Origin: Bagarius yarrelli
Lineage: Eukaryota; Chordata; Actinopteri; Siluriformes; Sisoridae
Length of the DNA: 64,000 nucleotides
Assembly (NCBI GenBank): GCA_005784505.1
Contig: VCAZ01000097.1
Coordinates: 1,346,501 to 1,410,500 of the forward strand
Direction of reading: 5' to 3'
The notes beneath the pieces are model-generated. The model ran no database searches, was not told where the DNA came from, and worked only from the letters and a program-made list of their open reading frames with translations. Positions 43,646 through 56,114 of this stretch are shown here, one piece after another (the stretch's first letter is position 1; every line of letters begins with the position of its first letter). Made by a program: the position numbers and the translations under genes.

Positions 43646-45224
43646 TTATGCTTCCAGCTGTCAGCTCGCTTTCTGATTGGGTATTGTTTTGTGTTATACG
43701 ACGTAACAATTCGGCTATATAATTCATGGTGTCTTTTGTTTAAAAGTGTAGTTAGTAATCTACTATAGAAGGTGAATAATATGTTGATAAGGACATGTAT
43801 TTTGTGACACCAAAGAATTTTTTTTTGACACCAAAGACTCTATTTGCTGATAATTGTGACGTTCTTTCTTTTCTTTTTGGAGCAGGCACCAAAAATAAGG
43901 ATGCAGTGCCCTGAATCCCTGCTGGGTTTCCAGGGACCTGCCTCTATTTCTCTGTGGTCCTGGCTCACTTCATGGCTAAAGATAATTCCAGATTTTACCA
44001 TATCGCACCATATTTTTAAGTTCTGTTAAGTTCAATATTTATGGTTTTGACTTTACTGGCCAAGTTGCCACAATGGTAGAAAATGTGGACTTAAAAAATG
44101 TCTTTTTATAATAGTTCCTTGGTTTTTATCTATTATATAGATGGTCTTATTTGCAAATATGTTGCAGATTATTGTCACTGCTAGCAGCACACACACACGT
44201 AGGCAGGCAGGTAGATTACAGAACGAGAAACCAAAAATGATGTATGATATTTAACTGTATTGTACATTTGTGGGAAATAAACATAGTATTTAGTATTTTT
44301 TGATTCGTTTTAATAAAATATAACGTTTTTAAATTAAGGTTTCTGAATTAAACAGTAAACGCCTGTTTCTAGTGCATCAAGTGTCCTCAAAAACCGCTTC
44401 AAATGCTGTCATGAAAAAAAAAAACTGTAGAAAGTTTAAATAATTTGTTTTAAATACCCAAAACGATTCCAGTTTAACACATCTGTATTTGTGCAATGAC
44501 GGGTCTATGAGTGTGATGAGTTTCTTCTTCGCACAATTTATATTATTCCACTTTTTTTTTTTTTTAAATAAATCAAGTTTCACAGCCAGCTGAGCTTCTA
44601 CAGATAAATAACTGACCCAGAAAATAAATCCCCTCTGCTTGCCTTCATTTACTAAGTCATCTTTTTCAGACTGCTAAACAAACTAAGTAATTAAAGTATA
44701 GAAGCTTGGCTAACTATAAAAACCTCATATCATATTCCCTAACCTGTGTAAAGTAATATTCTTGCATTAATTCTCATTCAAAGTAATTCGGGAAGAAAAA
44801 TATTCATGTGTATGCATAAGGAATTAATTCTCCTCCTGATAATTATGTGCAGTGGATATTTGTGTGTGGAATTATACCTTCAGAAAGCGTTTTGCTTATG
44901 ATCAGATAGGGTTTAACAGTGGATGAGTATAAATCAGAGGGACCTTGGACCGCTGTCTATTAAATAAATAAACGTTGGACCGGCTCTTTCCCTCCCTGGT
45001 GGTGGTGCTATGCCTACATAGAACAATACACTTAGCCAGTCTATAGGATCTGTGAGCTCGGTGTAAACACAAGCTACTTGATTGTCCTAGCTATGATATT
45101 TTATGTTATCGTTTTCTTTTCTTATCAGCCTCAACATTGTTTAAGAAAATTTTTAGTTTGTCCAACAACTGACTTTTTGGTACATTAGTAACAAAACATA
45201 CTAACTAACTAAAGAGACTATCAA
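43646..45224. other. AT-rich non-coding stretch
   Basis: No gene is seen. The segment 44600-44930 is repeat-free and may be conserved, but this is a guess from composition. Confidence 0.35.
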
Positions 45225-45311
45225 ACAATTAAAAGTAATCAAAAAAATTGTACTCAAGTTCAAGTACAGTTACAATACTAAAATGCTCCTCAATTACAAG
45301 TAAAAGTGCAG
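45225..45311. repeat. Dispersed repeat with ctcaagt motif, copy 3
   Basis: Short copy with tgtactcaagttcaagtaca; see 9490-9725. Confidence 0.4.
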
Positions 45312-45600
45312 GTGTCACATGTAACCAGGGTTCTATATAATGCTGCGTCGGAGAAGATGCTATAGGGAATGACATCATGTGTCAACCTAAAGCACTTGTG
45401 GATCTAATTTAATCTAATTGGTGTCATGTCCCAGTGGGGGGGTGTTACTATAAACCGGAAAAATAAAATTCATGCTGTTTCAATGTCAGGTTCTGGCCTT
45501 CATGAGCTTGCCAGAGGTATAACAGAACCATCCCATTCCCCTTTGTAAGATACCATCGATACATGTGTAGTTCAAGGTTTTCCCTTTACTTGAGCATCAT
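45312..45600 (+). mobile_element. DIRS-like terminal repeat
   Basis: The text tgtaaccagggttc is followed by tgctgcgtcggagaagatgc and tatagggaatgaca, the order known from the terminal repeat of fish DIRS elements (usual form AGACGCTGCGTC ... GACGCTATAGGGAACG). The rest, to about 45600, is consistent with terminal-repeat sequence. No ORF is attached. Confidence 0.55.
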
Positions 45601-45913
45601 TTTGGATTAAACGCAAACCAGACGCTGAAGAAAAGCAGCCTGCTAACCTTAACCGTGATTCCACACAAGACTGCAGTCACGGAACTATGATTGTGCCATT
45701 GATCTGCTCCTTCGAACAATGTTACCCAGAAAACAGATCTACCTGTGCTCTTGACAGAAACGTCAGGCTATGGAGGAAGTCTTTTTGGAGGCTTTAAAAC
45801 AATCTTACATCTGGTTTATTGTAACAGCGATAAAATAACATCCAGAAAAACACTTTCCCAAAAAGGTTATACATAGTGACATAACCGTATTTCTACCTTT
45901 TTACCTCTTTTAT

Positions 45914-45947
<34 letters not shown>

Positions 45948-47917
45948 GCTAAAGGAAATTAGGATAATCTTCTAACATCCACACGAAGCACACAGTCCTT
46001 TAGGTGGAATAAAACCCCTAAACTTCCTCTGTGCCACTCACACTCACAGTTTACTCCTGAGATGTTAGACGTGAAGTTTACTCCCATCCTGAAGCTTAAT
46101 TTCATTTTTCCTGTAAGACCCTTAAAAAAATTCACCCCTGAAGAGAGCGAGTGCATATCGCTTAGAAACCTAGAGGAGAAGAGTCTAGACAAAAGTATTC
46201 TGGCCTCGCAGATGTCCATGGAGAGTCAACAATAAATAGTCCAAACAAATGTTTTCAGATGTTCCATGAAAGACCAACAGTAGAAGTCAAAACAACCTTG
46301 AATTTCTGACTTAACACATCTTATAAATAAACAACCATTTCCACCAGAATATATATAATTAAATAAAAACAATTATTTATAGTACAGTATCTTTACCTTT
46401 CTACCGTTTACCTCTCTTAATCATATACACACACACACACGCACACACGCTGAAGAAAAAGAGCTTCTGCCACTCGTGAGGCGCTGCCATATTTATATAT
46501 GGTTACTTCCTAGTCAATGGCGTCACCTGCCTGTGACGAAACACTCTGATTCGTCCCCAAAGTGTTTAATTAGCTCGAGTTCCCGAAAAATGTTACATGT
46601 CTAATTCTCGCCTCATGCTGGGAAAGACAGGAAAGACCAAGCGTGCACCTACATACCACCACGTAGGTTTGATTACTGTCTAGACACCCTAGGTTAGAGG
46701 ACATGTGCCACCCCCTGTATTTTTTTAGCTTAGCCCAGAGTAGGTGGTTTAGAGGGATTACTCTATTGTTAGGTAGGGTTAGCGTATTAAAATTTAGCAT
46801 AGGGTAGTTTGTTTTGTTTATACCTTTGGCACTGTCCATGGTCCTCGTCTTGTATGTTTAGTTTAACTGTTCATTTAATGCAGATGATTAATAAAATGAG
46901 TATCTTTTTTATTTCTGGTGTCTGTTTACCATATTTAACCTAGTTACAACTAGTTAACTGCTCCGGTTGTCTCTCTTTGGGAACGTAACAATCACACCAG
47001 TGACCTGGTGACCTTTACCAACTTTCAGAAGGCGACTACCTCATGAGGTTGACTGAGGGACAGTTTGTGCAACGCTCTAAAAAATAACTGAAAGTATATA
47101 ATAGTTAATGTTATAACTGTTTTTAGACAAAAAATTCTTTGATTATTCTTTACTCCGAAAAGTGCCCCTTCTACTGTTTTGGTGCTGAAACTTTAGGAAT
47201 ATGCCAGAGTAAGGTTAGTGCACAGGTAAATGCACAACCGTGATTAAGTTTATTGTCCCTAGCACACCGATTTGTGTGACTAACAGGAAGTGTGTGATTT
47301 AATTTCCATGACTCTTCTAGTGCTGAGTATTCTGTTTAAATGCTGTTGTGACACCTGTCTTCTGAAAAAAAATATGTAGAAAAAGACAAAGATGAATGGA
47401 AACGTGTCTACGGTGTGTCCAAGCCCTCAGCCCGACTCTTGGCCTGTGAAGCAGAATGAGAGCAAGCCATATTAGCAAAGGACATTACTGTCAGGAGAGG
47501 AAGGAGAGAAAAAAAAAGAGAGAAGTGCACTGGAGTGCAGTGTACAGCCTCTGGAGTGTTTGAGTCACCCAGCATGGCATCGATCGTCCAAAATCTCATT
47601 ACAGCTGCATCTCAAACTAGTTAAAAGCAACTCTCCCTTGACTGGGTGAGCGGATTGCTTTTCTCTCCAGTCGTGTATGGTTATTTTTAGATGTATGGGG
47701 TTGGCCAGCCTTGTACACTATTTTGTTTTATTGGACTAAGATTAGTAATGGTAATGATATGACTCAATATACAGTATCATCTAAATAGGTAGAACTTTAG
47801 ACTTAGTAGCAGTAAATAATTCTAGGTCATTTAAGTCTGCTGGAATGCAATGCAAAAATAAATTCCAATCTGAAAAGACCAGTCGCAAGTGTTTGCATGC
47901 AAATATACTAACCCAAA
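45601..47917. other. Non-coding stretch with (TA)(CA)n
   Basis: No gene is assigned. Compound (TA)n(CA)n lies at 45915-45948 and (AC)n at 46427-46445. The 86- and 89-codon minus-strand frames (45959-46219; 46570-46839) have no domain. The second is followed on the plus strand by aataaaatgag at 46890, so an LTR-like end is possible there. Confidence 0.35.
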
Positions 47918-48140
47918 AGGAGGGGGGAGGGGTATAATAAAGATAATACAATAATGAAGAAAATACATAAAGAGACAATACATCAAATAAATTTCATACT
48001 GCACAACAAAACCAGGGTTTCTTTTCTAAAGATACATTTTATGTGCAGTATTTAGAAGTTTTTGCCCGGTTTTTACTGCATCAAACATAAAAAAAAAAAT
48101 CTCTTCTATTCTTTTTTTTGTGTCGGCAGCGTGTGTACAC
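47918..48140 (+). repeat. Local direct repeat, copy 1
   Basis: Copy 1 of a roughly 205-220 bp segment with landmarks ataataaagataataca, gaagaaaatacataaagaga, tgcacaacaaaacca, and tgtgcagtattt..aag, preceded by a G-rich run. Copy 2 is at 49118-49325. Confidence 0.75.
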
Positions 48141-48974
48141 ATCTACCCTATAATTATAATGATATATTTTTAAAATAATCCCGTTAAATCATCTTCCATT
48201 TGTAAAATCAAGCCGTTTCCAGATGCCTGTTTTTGTGATGTCACACTGACCAAGGCCACGCCCATGATTGTTGATTGACACTCCCCAGGAACTGCCATTC
48301 TAGCATAGACCGTCCGCGAGCAGTGGTGCTAGATTGGGCGGGTCCCAGCAGTGTAAAAAGTAAATCAGTTCAATTTGTAATGCCATTTATTTATACCACC
48401 TTTATTCCTATTACTGTTTATACATTTTTTGAGAAAGTAAATTAGGAAAACTATATTTAATAATCATAAACTTGTGTTTGTGTATGAGTGACCTGTCATT
48501 AAGCAATAAGTTAATTGCTTTTTTTAGCTGTGTTTTTTTGTAGTTGCACTGTAAAGCAACATGATACTAAACAAATGCAGATGTGTTATCTAACACAGTG
48601 TGTGTGTGTGTGTGTGTGTGTCTTCAGTGCAATTCACAAGTTTTAAAATGAAGTGGAAAGTAATTACAAAGCCAGCCATGACACTGTTGACACTTTACAC
48701 ACTTCCTTGAGCGTGCCGTTGTAGATACACTGTTTTACACGATGTGTTTTTTTTTTTTTTTCAGGAAATGCATTTTTTTTTCACACTCTTGATTTTTACC
48801 GCTTCGTCAGTGTCTCTTCTTGCACTGCTCCTCCTACTGCACCAGTTTCTTAAAGAATTCTTTATAAATCACAGTGATCATTTATCTAATGCAATATTTA
48901 CAGTGTCAAACCTGCTATGGCTGTAGGTGAAACTGTGTATTACTGGATTTTATCTACTCTCGAAGGTACCAGTG
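48141..48974. other. Non-coding stretch with (GT)n and poly-T
   Basis: No gene is seen. The segment at 48240-48310 (ccaaggccacgcccatgattgttgattg) looks like a common fish dispersed repeat I remember, in one copy here. (GT)n lies at 48598-48621. Confidence 0.4.
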
Positions 48975-49112
48975 GGAAGTGGTGGCTTAAATGGTTAAAC
49001 TGTTGGACTAATACCAGAAAGGCCGGTGTTCTCTTTTGTCCAGCACCACCAAGCCACCACTGGATAAGGATGTCTACCAAATGCTGTAAATGTACATGTA
49101 AAAGAGGTAGAG
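48975..49112 (+). repeat. SINE family 2 copy
   Basis: The copy carries agtggtggcttaaatggtta, ggactaataccagaaaggcc (as at 18985), then cagcaccaccaagccaccac and the tail ggataaggatgtctaccaaa. The central gggcccttgagcaagg block is deleted. Confidence 0.7.
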
Positions 49113-49115
49113 AAA

Positions 49116-49325
49116 GGGGGAGGGGGGAGGGGGGATAATAAAGATAATACAATTATGAAGAAAATACATAAAGAGAAGATACATAAAATAAATTTTATGC
49201 TGCACAACAAAACCAAAGGGGATTTTTTTCTAAAGATAAATTATTATACCTAAGTCACATGTGCAGTATTTGGAAGATTTTGCCTTGTTTTTACTGCATC
49301 AAATGTAAAAAAACATGTGTACACA
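49116..49325 (+). repeat. Local direct repeat, copy 2
   Basis: Partner of 47918-48140, about 1.2 kb away. It begins with a G-rich run (49116-49134: three runs of 5-6 G separated by single A), which could form a G-quadruplex-like structure. Confidence 0.75.
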
Positions 49326-49424
49326 TGCTGTAAATGTCTATTCATTTCTTATTTGTATATATTGTTCGCCAGCTAACCAGCATGTCATGTCATGTATGTT
49401 TATAACTCAGCTTTAATATGGAAT

Positions 49425-49530
49425 CAGGCTGTACCCCTGCCTTTCGCCCAGTGGCAGCGGGGACAGGCTCCATCAGATCCCCGTGACCCTGATCAGGAAT
49501 AAGCAAGTATGGATAAATAAATAATCATTT
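49425..49530 (+). repeat. LINE 3' tail fragment (L2/Maui-like)
   Basis: The text gcctttcgcccagtggcag, gacaggctccatcagatccc and the cgtgaccctgatcagg type end match the tail found at 5071-5366 and 20643-20917. It ends with (ataa)n. Only the tail is present. Confidence 0.6.
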
Positions 49531-50170
49531 TTTTATTCACTTTTAACTATTTAAATCTTATGTCTTTAAAACATTGAAAACGTATTTCCTTAATTATTTA
49601 CCTGGTTCCATTTTAAAGACGAATGTTACTAAAGATGAATGTTTAATTTTATGAATAGTCTCTGTTTATGCCTCACAAATTTTGCGGTATTTGATGGTGT
49701 AATTATAAGTCTGTACTGGATGTTCAGAACACATTTAGAATGATTACAGTAAACAGATAATCAGAGACAAAAGGGACAGAGAAAGCATCGTTTACATTCT
49801 TGAACATTGTACAATGATGTTGGTGTGTGTTATATGATGTCAAAAAGCCATTCCTCAAATTACAGCCTCAGCGGCTCTACGTGTTGTCTTGGAAACCTGT
49901 CTGGACCCGTCTGATTCTTCTGTTATAGATGCACACACAAATAATCTTAGCAAATGTTCAGCACTAGTATCATATAAAAAAACCCCAAGAACTGATGCAC
50001 AAACTAACTGCTCAATTCATTAGTGTAACCCTTAGTATAGTGGTCCTTCCATCAATGCCCACACATGCTGACAAATAGTCATGCAGTCAAAGTCACGCAC
50101 TAACAAACTTCTTTTAGTGAGTCAGAGCCTCTCAGTTACCATGGTAACTCTCACAGCATTGATTTTGTTG
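49531..50170. other. Non-coding stretch
   Basis: I see no gene and no recognised repeat. Confidence 0.45.
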
Positions 50171-50400
50171 TGGAGAAGAGAAGAGAGGAGAGGAGAGGAG
50201 AGGAGAGAAGAGGAGAAGAGAAGAGAAGAGAAGAGAAGAGAGGAGAGGAGAGGAGAAGAGAAGAGAAGAGAGGAGAGGAGGAGAAGAGAAGAGAGGAGAA
50301 GAGAAGAGAGGAGAAGAGAAGGGCGAAGAGAGAGGAGAGAAGAGAGAAGAGAAGGAGAGAGAGAGAGAAGAGAGAGAAGAGAGAAAGAGAAGAAGAGAAG

Positions 50401-50443
<43 letters not shown>

Positions 50444-50737
50444 GAGAGAGGAGAGGAGGGGAGAGAGAGAGGAGAGGGAGAGAGTGAGAAAGAGAAGAGA
50501 AGAGAAGAGAAGAGAAGAGAAGAGAGGAGAGGAGAGAAGAGGAGAAGAGAAGAGAAGAGAAGAGAAGAGGAGAAGAGAAGAGAGAAGAGAGAGAGAGAAG
50601 AGAGAGAAGAGAGGAGAGGAGAGGAACGGAGAGAAGAGAAGAGAGGAGAGGAGAAGAGAGGAGAAGAGAAGAGAAGAGAAGAGAGAGAAGAGAAGAGAAG
50701 AGAAGAGAGGAGAGGAGAAGAGAAGAGAAGAAGAAAA
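50171..50737. repeat. Long purine tract (GAGAA/GAGGA)n
   Basis: 567 bp of almost pure purine on the plus strand. Pyrimidines occur only at about 50324, 50485 and 50627. Units are mainly 5 bp (agaga/gagaa) with a (GA)n core at 50405-50440. The 220- and 202-codon frames on the two strands are Arg/Glu/Lys-rich and Ser/Leu/Phe-rich translations of this repeat, not genes. Confidence 0.95.
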
Positions 50738-50774
50738 CAATAAAAGAAAGAAAACTAATCAGAAAAGCAGATGT

Positions 50775-50780
50775 GAGTGT

Positions 50781-50820
<40 letters not shown>
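50775..50820. repeat. (GT)n microsatellite
   Basis: A run of about 20 units with one t interruption, starting 37 bp after the purine tract. Confidence 0.9.
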
Positions 50821-50821
<1 letters not shown>

Positions 50822-51863
50822 TTTAATGCTCTAAAATGTACATATAACCTAGGGTTCATACAAGCAAATTTGCTTTTGTTTATACACTATCCATGTTAAT
50901 CTCATTTTGAGTCTTTACACCCGCATCCCTTACTTTGAACTTCTTGTACAAGCTGATGAGTAAATAAAGCACAAAAGGCGGAGGGAAAACTCTAAACTAA
51001 AATGCCAAATCGTGCAGAATGTGGGATTTACTTTTTATAGCGGTGGCATGCTAGTCCTACTAGTCCTGCTGCTAGTGCCAGACTTCATGTGGCGCCATTT
51101 ATACAACCTGTTAAATGTTGCCATATTTTATTGTAGGGTTTACCTACAACATCATGAATGATTTATGATATTAAAATTATTTAATTCTATCAGGTAAACA
51201 ACAAAACATTATTTTATGACTTTATATAAGACTTATAATTTATGCTAGCCGTGTAATTATTAGCACTTTGAAATAATTAAGGTCATGAACTCAACCTATA
51301 GGCAACGATTTATTTTTCAGATACATAAAAATGGCCCTTTTGAATAAATGAATAAATCTGTCACATGCATATTCAAATAAAATCTCTACACCCACATGCC
51401 TGACGCACAAAGTTCCTCATTAATTGCTTGTTAATGAGCTGATGAAGTGAATTAGGTTTGTGGGAGAATAGAAAACACTAAAATATCCAGAACATAGATG
51501 TTTGAATATTTATGTATTACTGCTTCATTTAACAGACTTTGGGACTAATTAAAAAGCCCATTGCGTGAGTATGTACTGTATGTATGTATCTATCTATGCA
51601 CGCATGTTTGTACCTGGCAAGTTATATAAGAAAAATGTCTCAGGTTACATACATACTCACGCACGAGAGAACGAGATTCTGAATCGAGATGCTTTGGAAA
51701 TGTCCTTCTACACCCTTTGGTCTGAAGCACAAATAAAATCCTTTTAACCGACAAGTTTTACGCCAAAGACGGGTGACGTCGTCGATCAGGATGTAATGCT
51801 ATATGGACACGCGTTGCACATGGACGCTGGAGGTATGGCAAGTGACCCAGCTGCTGCCTTTCT
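50821..51863. other. Non-coding stretch
   Basis: No gene is assigned. The part 51380-51470 (cctcattaattgcttgttaatgagctg) includes an inverted repeat, taatt/aatta, and looks conserved; it is a low-confidence guess. Confidence 0.3.
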
Positions 51864-51954
51864 GGAACATTGGATCTCTGGAATAAAAATATGGATGTCA
51901 CAAACCTTTCTTTGCTTTAACAGTGATAAGACAGAGGTTATGCTTATTGCTTGA
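51864..51954 (+). pseudogene. LINE RT thumb fragment
   Basis: The frame reads IKIWMSQTFLCFNSDKTEVM then LIA and a stop. The word WMSxNFLxLNxDKTEVLL is a strong signature of the region just after the palm of L2/Rex-like LINE RTs. The fragment is about 30 codons and no catalytic block is present. Confidence 0.7.
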
Positions 51955-53549
51955 CTTATTGGGCAAGTCTGCCTGGGGAATAACCATAGTGTGAAGTCAT
52001 GCTCCTGCTTGACCTGCTGAGACATAGCCTCAATCCACTTTGGCAGATGTTGTTTTTAGAGCCTTAGTGTGGAGCTAAGGGGCCCCTAATGAAGATCGCA
52101 GTAGGAGACTGACAGCTAGCTAGCATCCGTTCTACCTCTATCTTTAGATAGCCATGCTACTTTGCCTTAGCAATATTAGAATATAGTATGCCATATCTGC
52201 TAAACAAAATGGTGGAATGTGGTCTGTTCCAGCCATAAACTTTAAAATCCCTTTTTTATATTAGGGTCACGAGGATAAAAAGGTGTTTTACATACAGGAT
52301 GCGAAAAGATTAGACTGTTGCCAGAATCGGTACTTTACATTTCAAATATAGAGAAAAGATCCAATTACAACTAAATGCATGAATATCCATCATCAATTTA
52401 ATGATAGAAATGAACTGGCAGGGAAACTTCTGTTCGTTAATAAGTAAAATAATTAGATAAAACTTGTGATCAGTGATCACACAAATGAAACGAGTCCTGG
52501 AAAATGTCTATCACTATTAAATGTCGTTTAATGAACAACCCATCGGTGTTTCTGGAAGCTTCTGGACTTCTACTATAATGTGTAGTCAGGTTTCTGTAGG
52601 TGTAGTCTAAGTATCACATCATGTGTGCTGTTTGTCTTTCAATCTCTGTCACTTCCTCTCACCTCTTCATCTTTTCTTTTAGTCTTTTTTTCACTCTCTA
52701 TGGCTTCACCGGCTGGTGTAATGTGAGCGTTTATTAGCTGCTGCTTGGCGCAGGCACCCACATGGATATAAAAATAGCTGCGTGTTCGCTCATGCTGTCA
52801 GGCTTGATGAGATTTAAAGTGTTCTATTGTATAAAAAAGGGGCAAAACTAAAACTATAGGCAGATGTACAATGGAAAAGAGGTGGAAATGAGGAAAGATT
52901 TTTAGAGCTTACTCAATTATTTAACAAGGGTCATCTTAACGGCGAAAAATCCAATTATGGGCCATTCCATAGAATAGGTGCCTTTGGCTTGTTGTAACTA
53001 TTTCAAAATAAGTTTCTTATTTTTAATTATTTTAAAACAATCTAATAACACACATACTTAACTAATCAAAATGAGTACTGGTCAATCTTAAGTAACTTAA
53101 TCACGTTTATGACAATTATTGTTGCAAGCTCCATCACATTTTGGAAAACCGTCCAACTCATCATCGGCAACCAACTACCTGCCATTGAGTCTCTTCACCA
53201 CAGCAGTTTAAAGTTTAATACTCTTGAAATTACAGTAAAAGGTTAATTCACCTTCCATTTTGGCTGCCTTGCCACACTCAGAAGCTATGTGTTGGATAGT
53301 TTATTATAGACTCTGCATGTGGACAATCAAGCTCTGATTTGTGGTCTAATTTTCAGAAAGTCATTCTGGTGGCCCCAAGGCACCTGCAGTCTGACAATAA
53401 AAACAGTTCATTATGGTGCTTCTGACTGCTCAAGGCTCGATTCCATAGAAATCTGGAACCATTTTTTTCCATCTTTGAATGTGTAAATGCTAACATATGT
53501 GTGTAAATCATTATTTGTATTTACAGTATCCTTAGCAAATTGTTTTTAT
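51955..53549. other. Non-coding stretch, possible conserved element at 52690-52820
   Basis: No gene is seen. The part 52690-52820 (tggcttcaccggctggtgta, cgtttattagctgctgcttg, cacatggatataaaaatagc) is repeat-free with a mixed composition that stands out from its AT-rich surroundings, the best conserved-element candidate in the window by eye. Confidence 0.35.
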
Positions 53550-53674
53550 GGTGTACCCACACAAGCACGGGGAGAACATGCAAACTCCGCACAGAAAGAC
53601 CCCTGCCCAAGAATCGAACCCGGGCTTTTTTGCTGTGAGGCAACAGTTCTAAGCTAAGCCACCGTGCTGCCCCC
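53550..53674 (-). repeat. SINE-like repeat, family 1 head
   Basis: On the minus strand: head (rc of agccaccgtgctgccccc), an intact B-box region (rc of gggttcgattcttgggc) and the first part of the body (rc of ggggagaacatgcaaactcc). The rest of the body and the tail are absent. Confidence 0.75.
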
Positions 53675-54222
53675 ACATTCAAATTGTTTTAAGCTAATAA
53701 GCAATCATTCTCATGACATGTATTAGCATGTGGAAATCATCAAACAATACCAAAGGAAACGAACTATGTCCATACTCAGTATATGAAACGCATTGGTTGT
53801 GTATTTAACCTGATTCCCTGAAGAAGGAAACAGTTGGGAAGTCTTATCGCCCTCCATAGGCTCCCCTATTCCTTCCTAAAGGTAGAACAGGGCTGATGTT
53901 CTGACGTCTAGGAGTACTTGTCTGACGGAGTTTTTGCATAGTCGGCCCATACTTTGAAGTGGTTCCAGGAGTTCTGGTGGTGGGAGCAGAAGGTATGGAG
54001 GTAGCATCTCCTGGATTTTTCTCTCTGTCTTGCTGTTAGAAATGTTAATGGTCACACCTGGTTTGGAAAAGAAGGCCTTTTAGAACTTTGAGATGAATTG
54101 GGGCCTTAATCAGAGACTGAAAAAAGAAGAAAGGTCGTTATGTAGTCGACTACTAGGTGTGACCAGGGACGCCGTGATGTGGAAAGAGAAACCAACTTTC
54201 CAGCAGGGAGGTGAGGAGGTAA
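53675..54222 (-). other. Region between SINE and gypsy RNase H
   Basis: The text at 53810-53890 (gattccctgaagaagg ... cctccataggctcccctatt) may be a degenerate DIRS- or gypsy-type terminal region. I cannot translate it into a known domain on either strand. Part of it, next to the RNase H fragment, is probably the same retroelement. Confidence 0.3.
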
Positions 54223-54224
54223 TT

Positions 54225-54447
54225 TAGTCATGGCATCCTCCTGGATCGTCCCCAGCCACTAGAACCGGTCTTGGAGAAGCTCTCGGTTGCCTATGTCGTA
54301 ATTCTGTTCGGCAGGTGACAGGGTTCTTGAGAAGTAAGCGTATGCCGTATGCTGAAACAGCACGGCTCCCACTCCAGATGTGGATGCATCGAACTCCACA
54401 GGATGGACTAAGAGTGGGGCTGAGGTGAACAGCAGTTTCAGCTTTCT
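54225..54447 (-). pseudogene. Ty3/gypsy RNase H fragment
   Basis: The minus-strand frame reads KLLFTSAPLLVHPVEFDAST (54444-54385), SGVGAVLFQ, AYFSRTLSPAEQNYDIGNREL (about 54345-54280) and, after TAG, WLG. The usual form is LFTSAPxLxxPxxxxxFxxxxDASxxGxGAVLxQ and PxAYxSRxLTPAExNYDxGNRELLAI. The VEFDAST Asp is the first catalytic residue and is kept; the rest of the domain lies beyond the end. Upstream pol is missing. Confidence 0.75.
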
Positions 54448-55785
54448 AGGTCCTACAGTTTGGGCTGCACAATCAACTCTAGGAGATACAAATAAATAAT
54501 CTAATAATAATAATAATCATCATTAAATACCAGATAATGATGACTGGGCTTTAAGCTTAACAATGTTAGAATATTTTTCATGACGGAAAAGCTTTTAACA
54601 TTTTTAAATACTACTGTCCAATCAGGGTCTGAAAAACCCTCCCTTTTTTAATAGTGTGTGTAAGTATTTGGTGCATTTCTGATATTATTGTTAAGTCACG
54701 TCCATAAAGTTTTGTAAAACTTCTGGAGGGCAAAATATATCACTTTAGGATTCTTTACATTTATGATTCATGTCTTTGTATGTCCTGAAAATAGCCTGGA
54801 AATTGAACTCCAAAAAAATGGGAACTCCGGGTTTTTGCGTTTATATTTTAGCATAAATTGCCACTGTGAAATTAGACGTTCAAAAATATATCAAAACTGG
54901 CAGACACTGAAATGAACAGATGCACTGTATACGTATTGTACTTGGCCTAACTAATAGCGATAGTCTATTCATTTGATTTTTTTCCCTCGTCCTGGGATGA
55001 TTTGCTGATGATAAGCTTAAAAAGTTTGTGCTATCTACTTATAAAAAATAAATATTGGCCTCCTAATTTAAATTGCACAAGTTGCATAAAGTGACATAAA
55101 AGTTTATTTAATATTGCTTAGTAGTTATTTTCCTAACGTAATAAATCCAAAAGAGAGGAAATATATAAACACCATTCCCACTGGATTAGGATAAAGAGTT
55201 CATCTTTACTGTAGTGCATCATTGATCAAAATCTCCTCATGTTCTTAGTGAAGTGCCCATACTGCAGGAACCGAACCTGAGTACAGAGAAAAAATGAAGC
55301 TCAGCTCAGCAAATATCTCAAGTAGCAATTGCTTAAGAGTAAGAGCAAAGGCAAGTATTAGTGCTGGCAGCTAGGGGTCGGCACCAAGAAGGTAGGTGTT
55401 AATTACTTATTGATTCAATTTAGCTGATGAGTCTCTACATTTTTTTCAGGTAAAAAGTGAAGTGTCCGTAGTTTAATCCTCTGTCTGTATTAAGCACAGA
55501 AAGAGAGGGAAGTACACGTAGATCCACAGTAACATCTTTTTTATCAGCATAGCCTCAAGCTGCTTGTTCAGGCTGGGTTATCCTGCTGCCCTGCAGGCTT
55601 TCTGAGTTTTAGTCTCTAGATGATCGCAGGTATATTTTAAAGGATTCTGGAAAAGTCAAATAATCGTATCCACTTCACTGAAGGCGTTTACTATTATGAT
55701 TAATCTTATCTCATAGATATCATATATAATCTGATGATATAAGAGACAGGTCTCTTTTTACGCTTTTTGGGTTATATTAAAGTTA
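54448..55785. other. AT-rich non-coding stretch
   Basis: I recognise no gene or repeat. Confidence 0.45.
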
Positions 55786-56114
55786 AGTCAAGTCGAGTCC
55801 CCTTTGTTTAATTAGCGCTTTTAACACTTAAGATTGTTTTAAAGCAGCTTTACAGAAATACATCAGTAACGACAATGTTAAACATTCATTAAAACACTTA
55901 ATTCGATTGATATCTATAAATTCAGAGTTCCGAACGAACTAAGCATGCCCGAGGCGACGGCGGCAAGGAACCAAAAAACTCCATCGTTGACAGAATGATG
56001 AAAAAAACCTTGGAAGAAACCAGGTTCAGTTGGGGGGGGGGAACCAGATAAACCAGTAGGTTCTTTCATACTGCAGTAAAGTTTCCGTGGTCTTGCCCGG
56101 ATGGTCGTTTAGAG
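55786..56114 (-). repeat. Unclassified dispersed repeat, gacttgac family, copy 3
   Basis: Nearly complete minus-strand copy: it begins gtcaagtcgagtcccctttg, passes gcgacggcggcaaggaacca, accaggttcagttgggg (with a poly-G where copy 1 has poly-C), gataaaccagtaggtt, actgcagtaaagtttc and ends at gccc ggatggtcgtttagagg. It gives the best left boundary for the family: agreement with copy 1 ends at about 12000. Confidence 0.75.

Noticed and set aside
30768..43694. Shared short text (ctctgattgg(a/g)tattgttt) at about 30770 and 43670
   Set aside because: The match is about 20 bp only; not enough to call a repeat family.
50081..50834. Frames of 220, 202, 116 and 105 codons on both strands
   Set aside because: They are translations of a purine simple repeat; both strands and several frames are open for the same reason.
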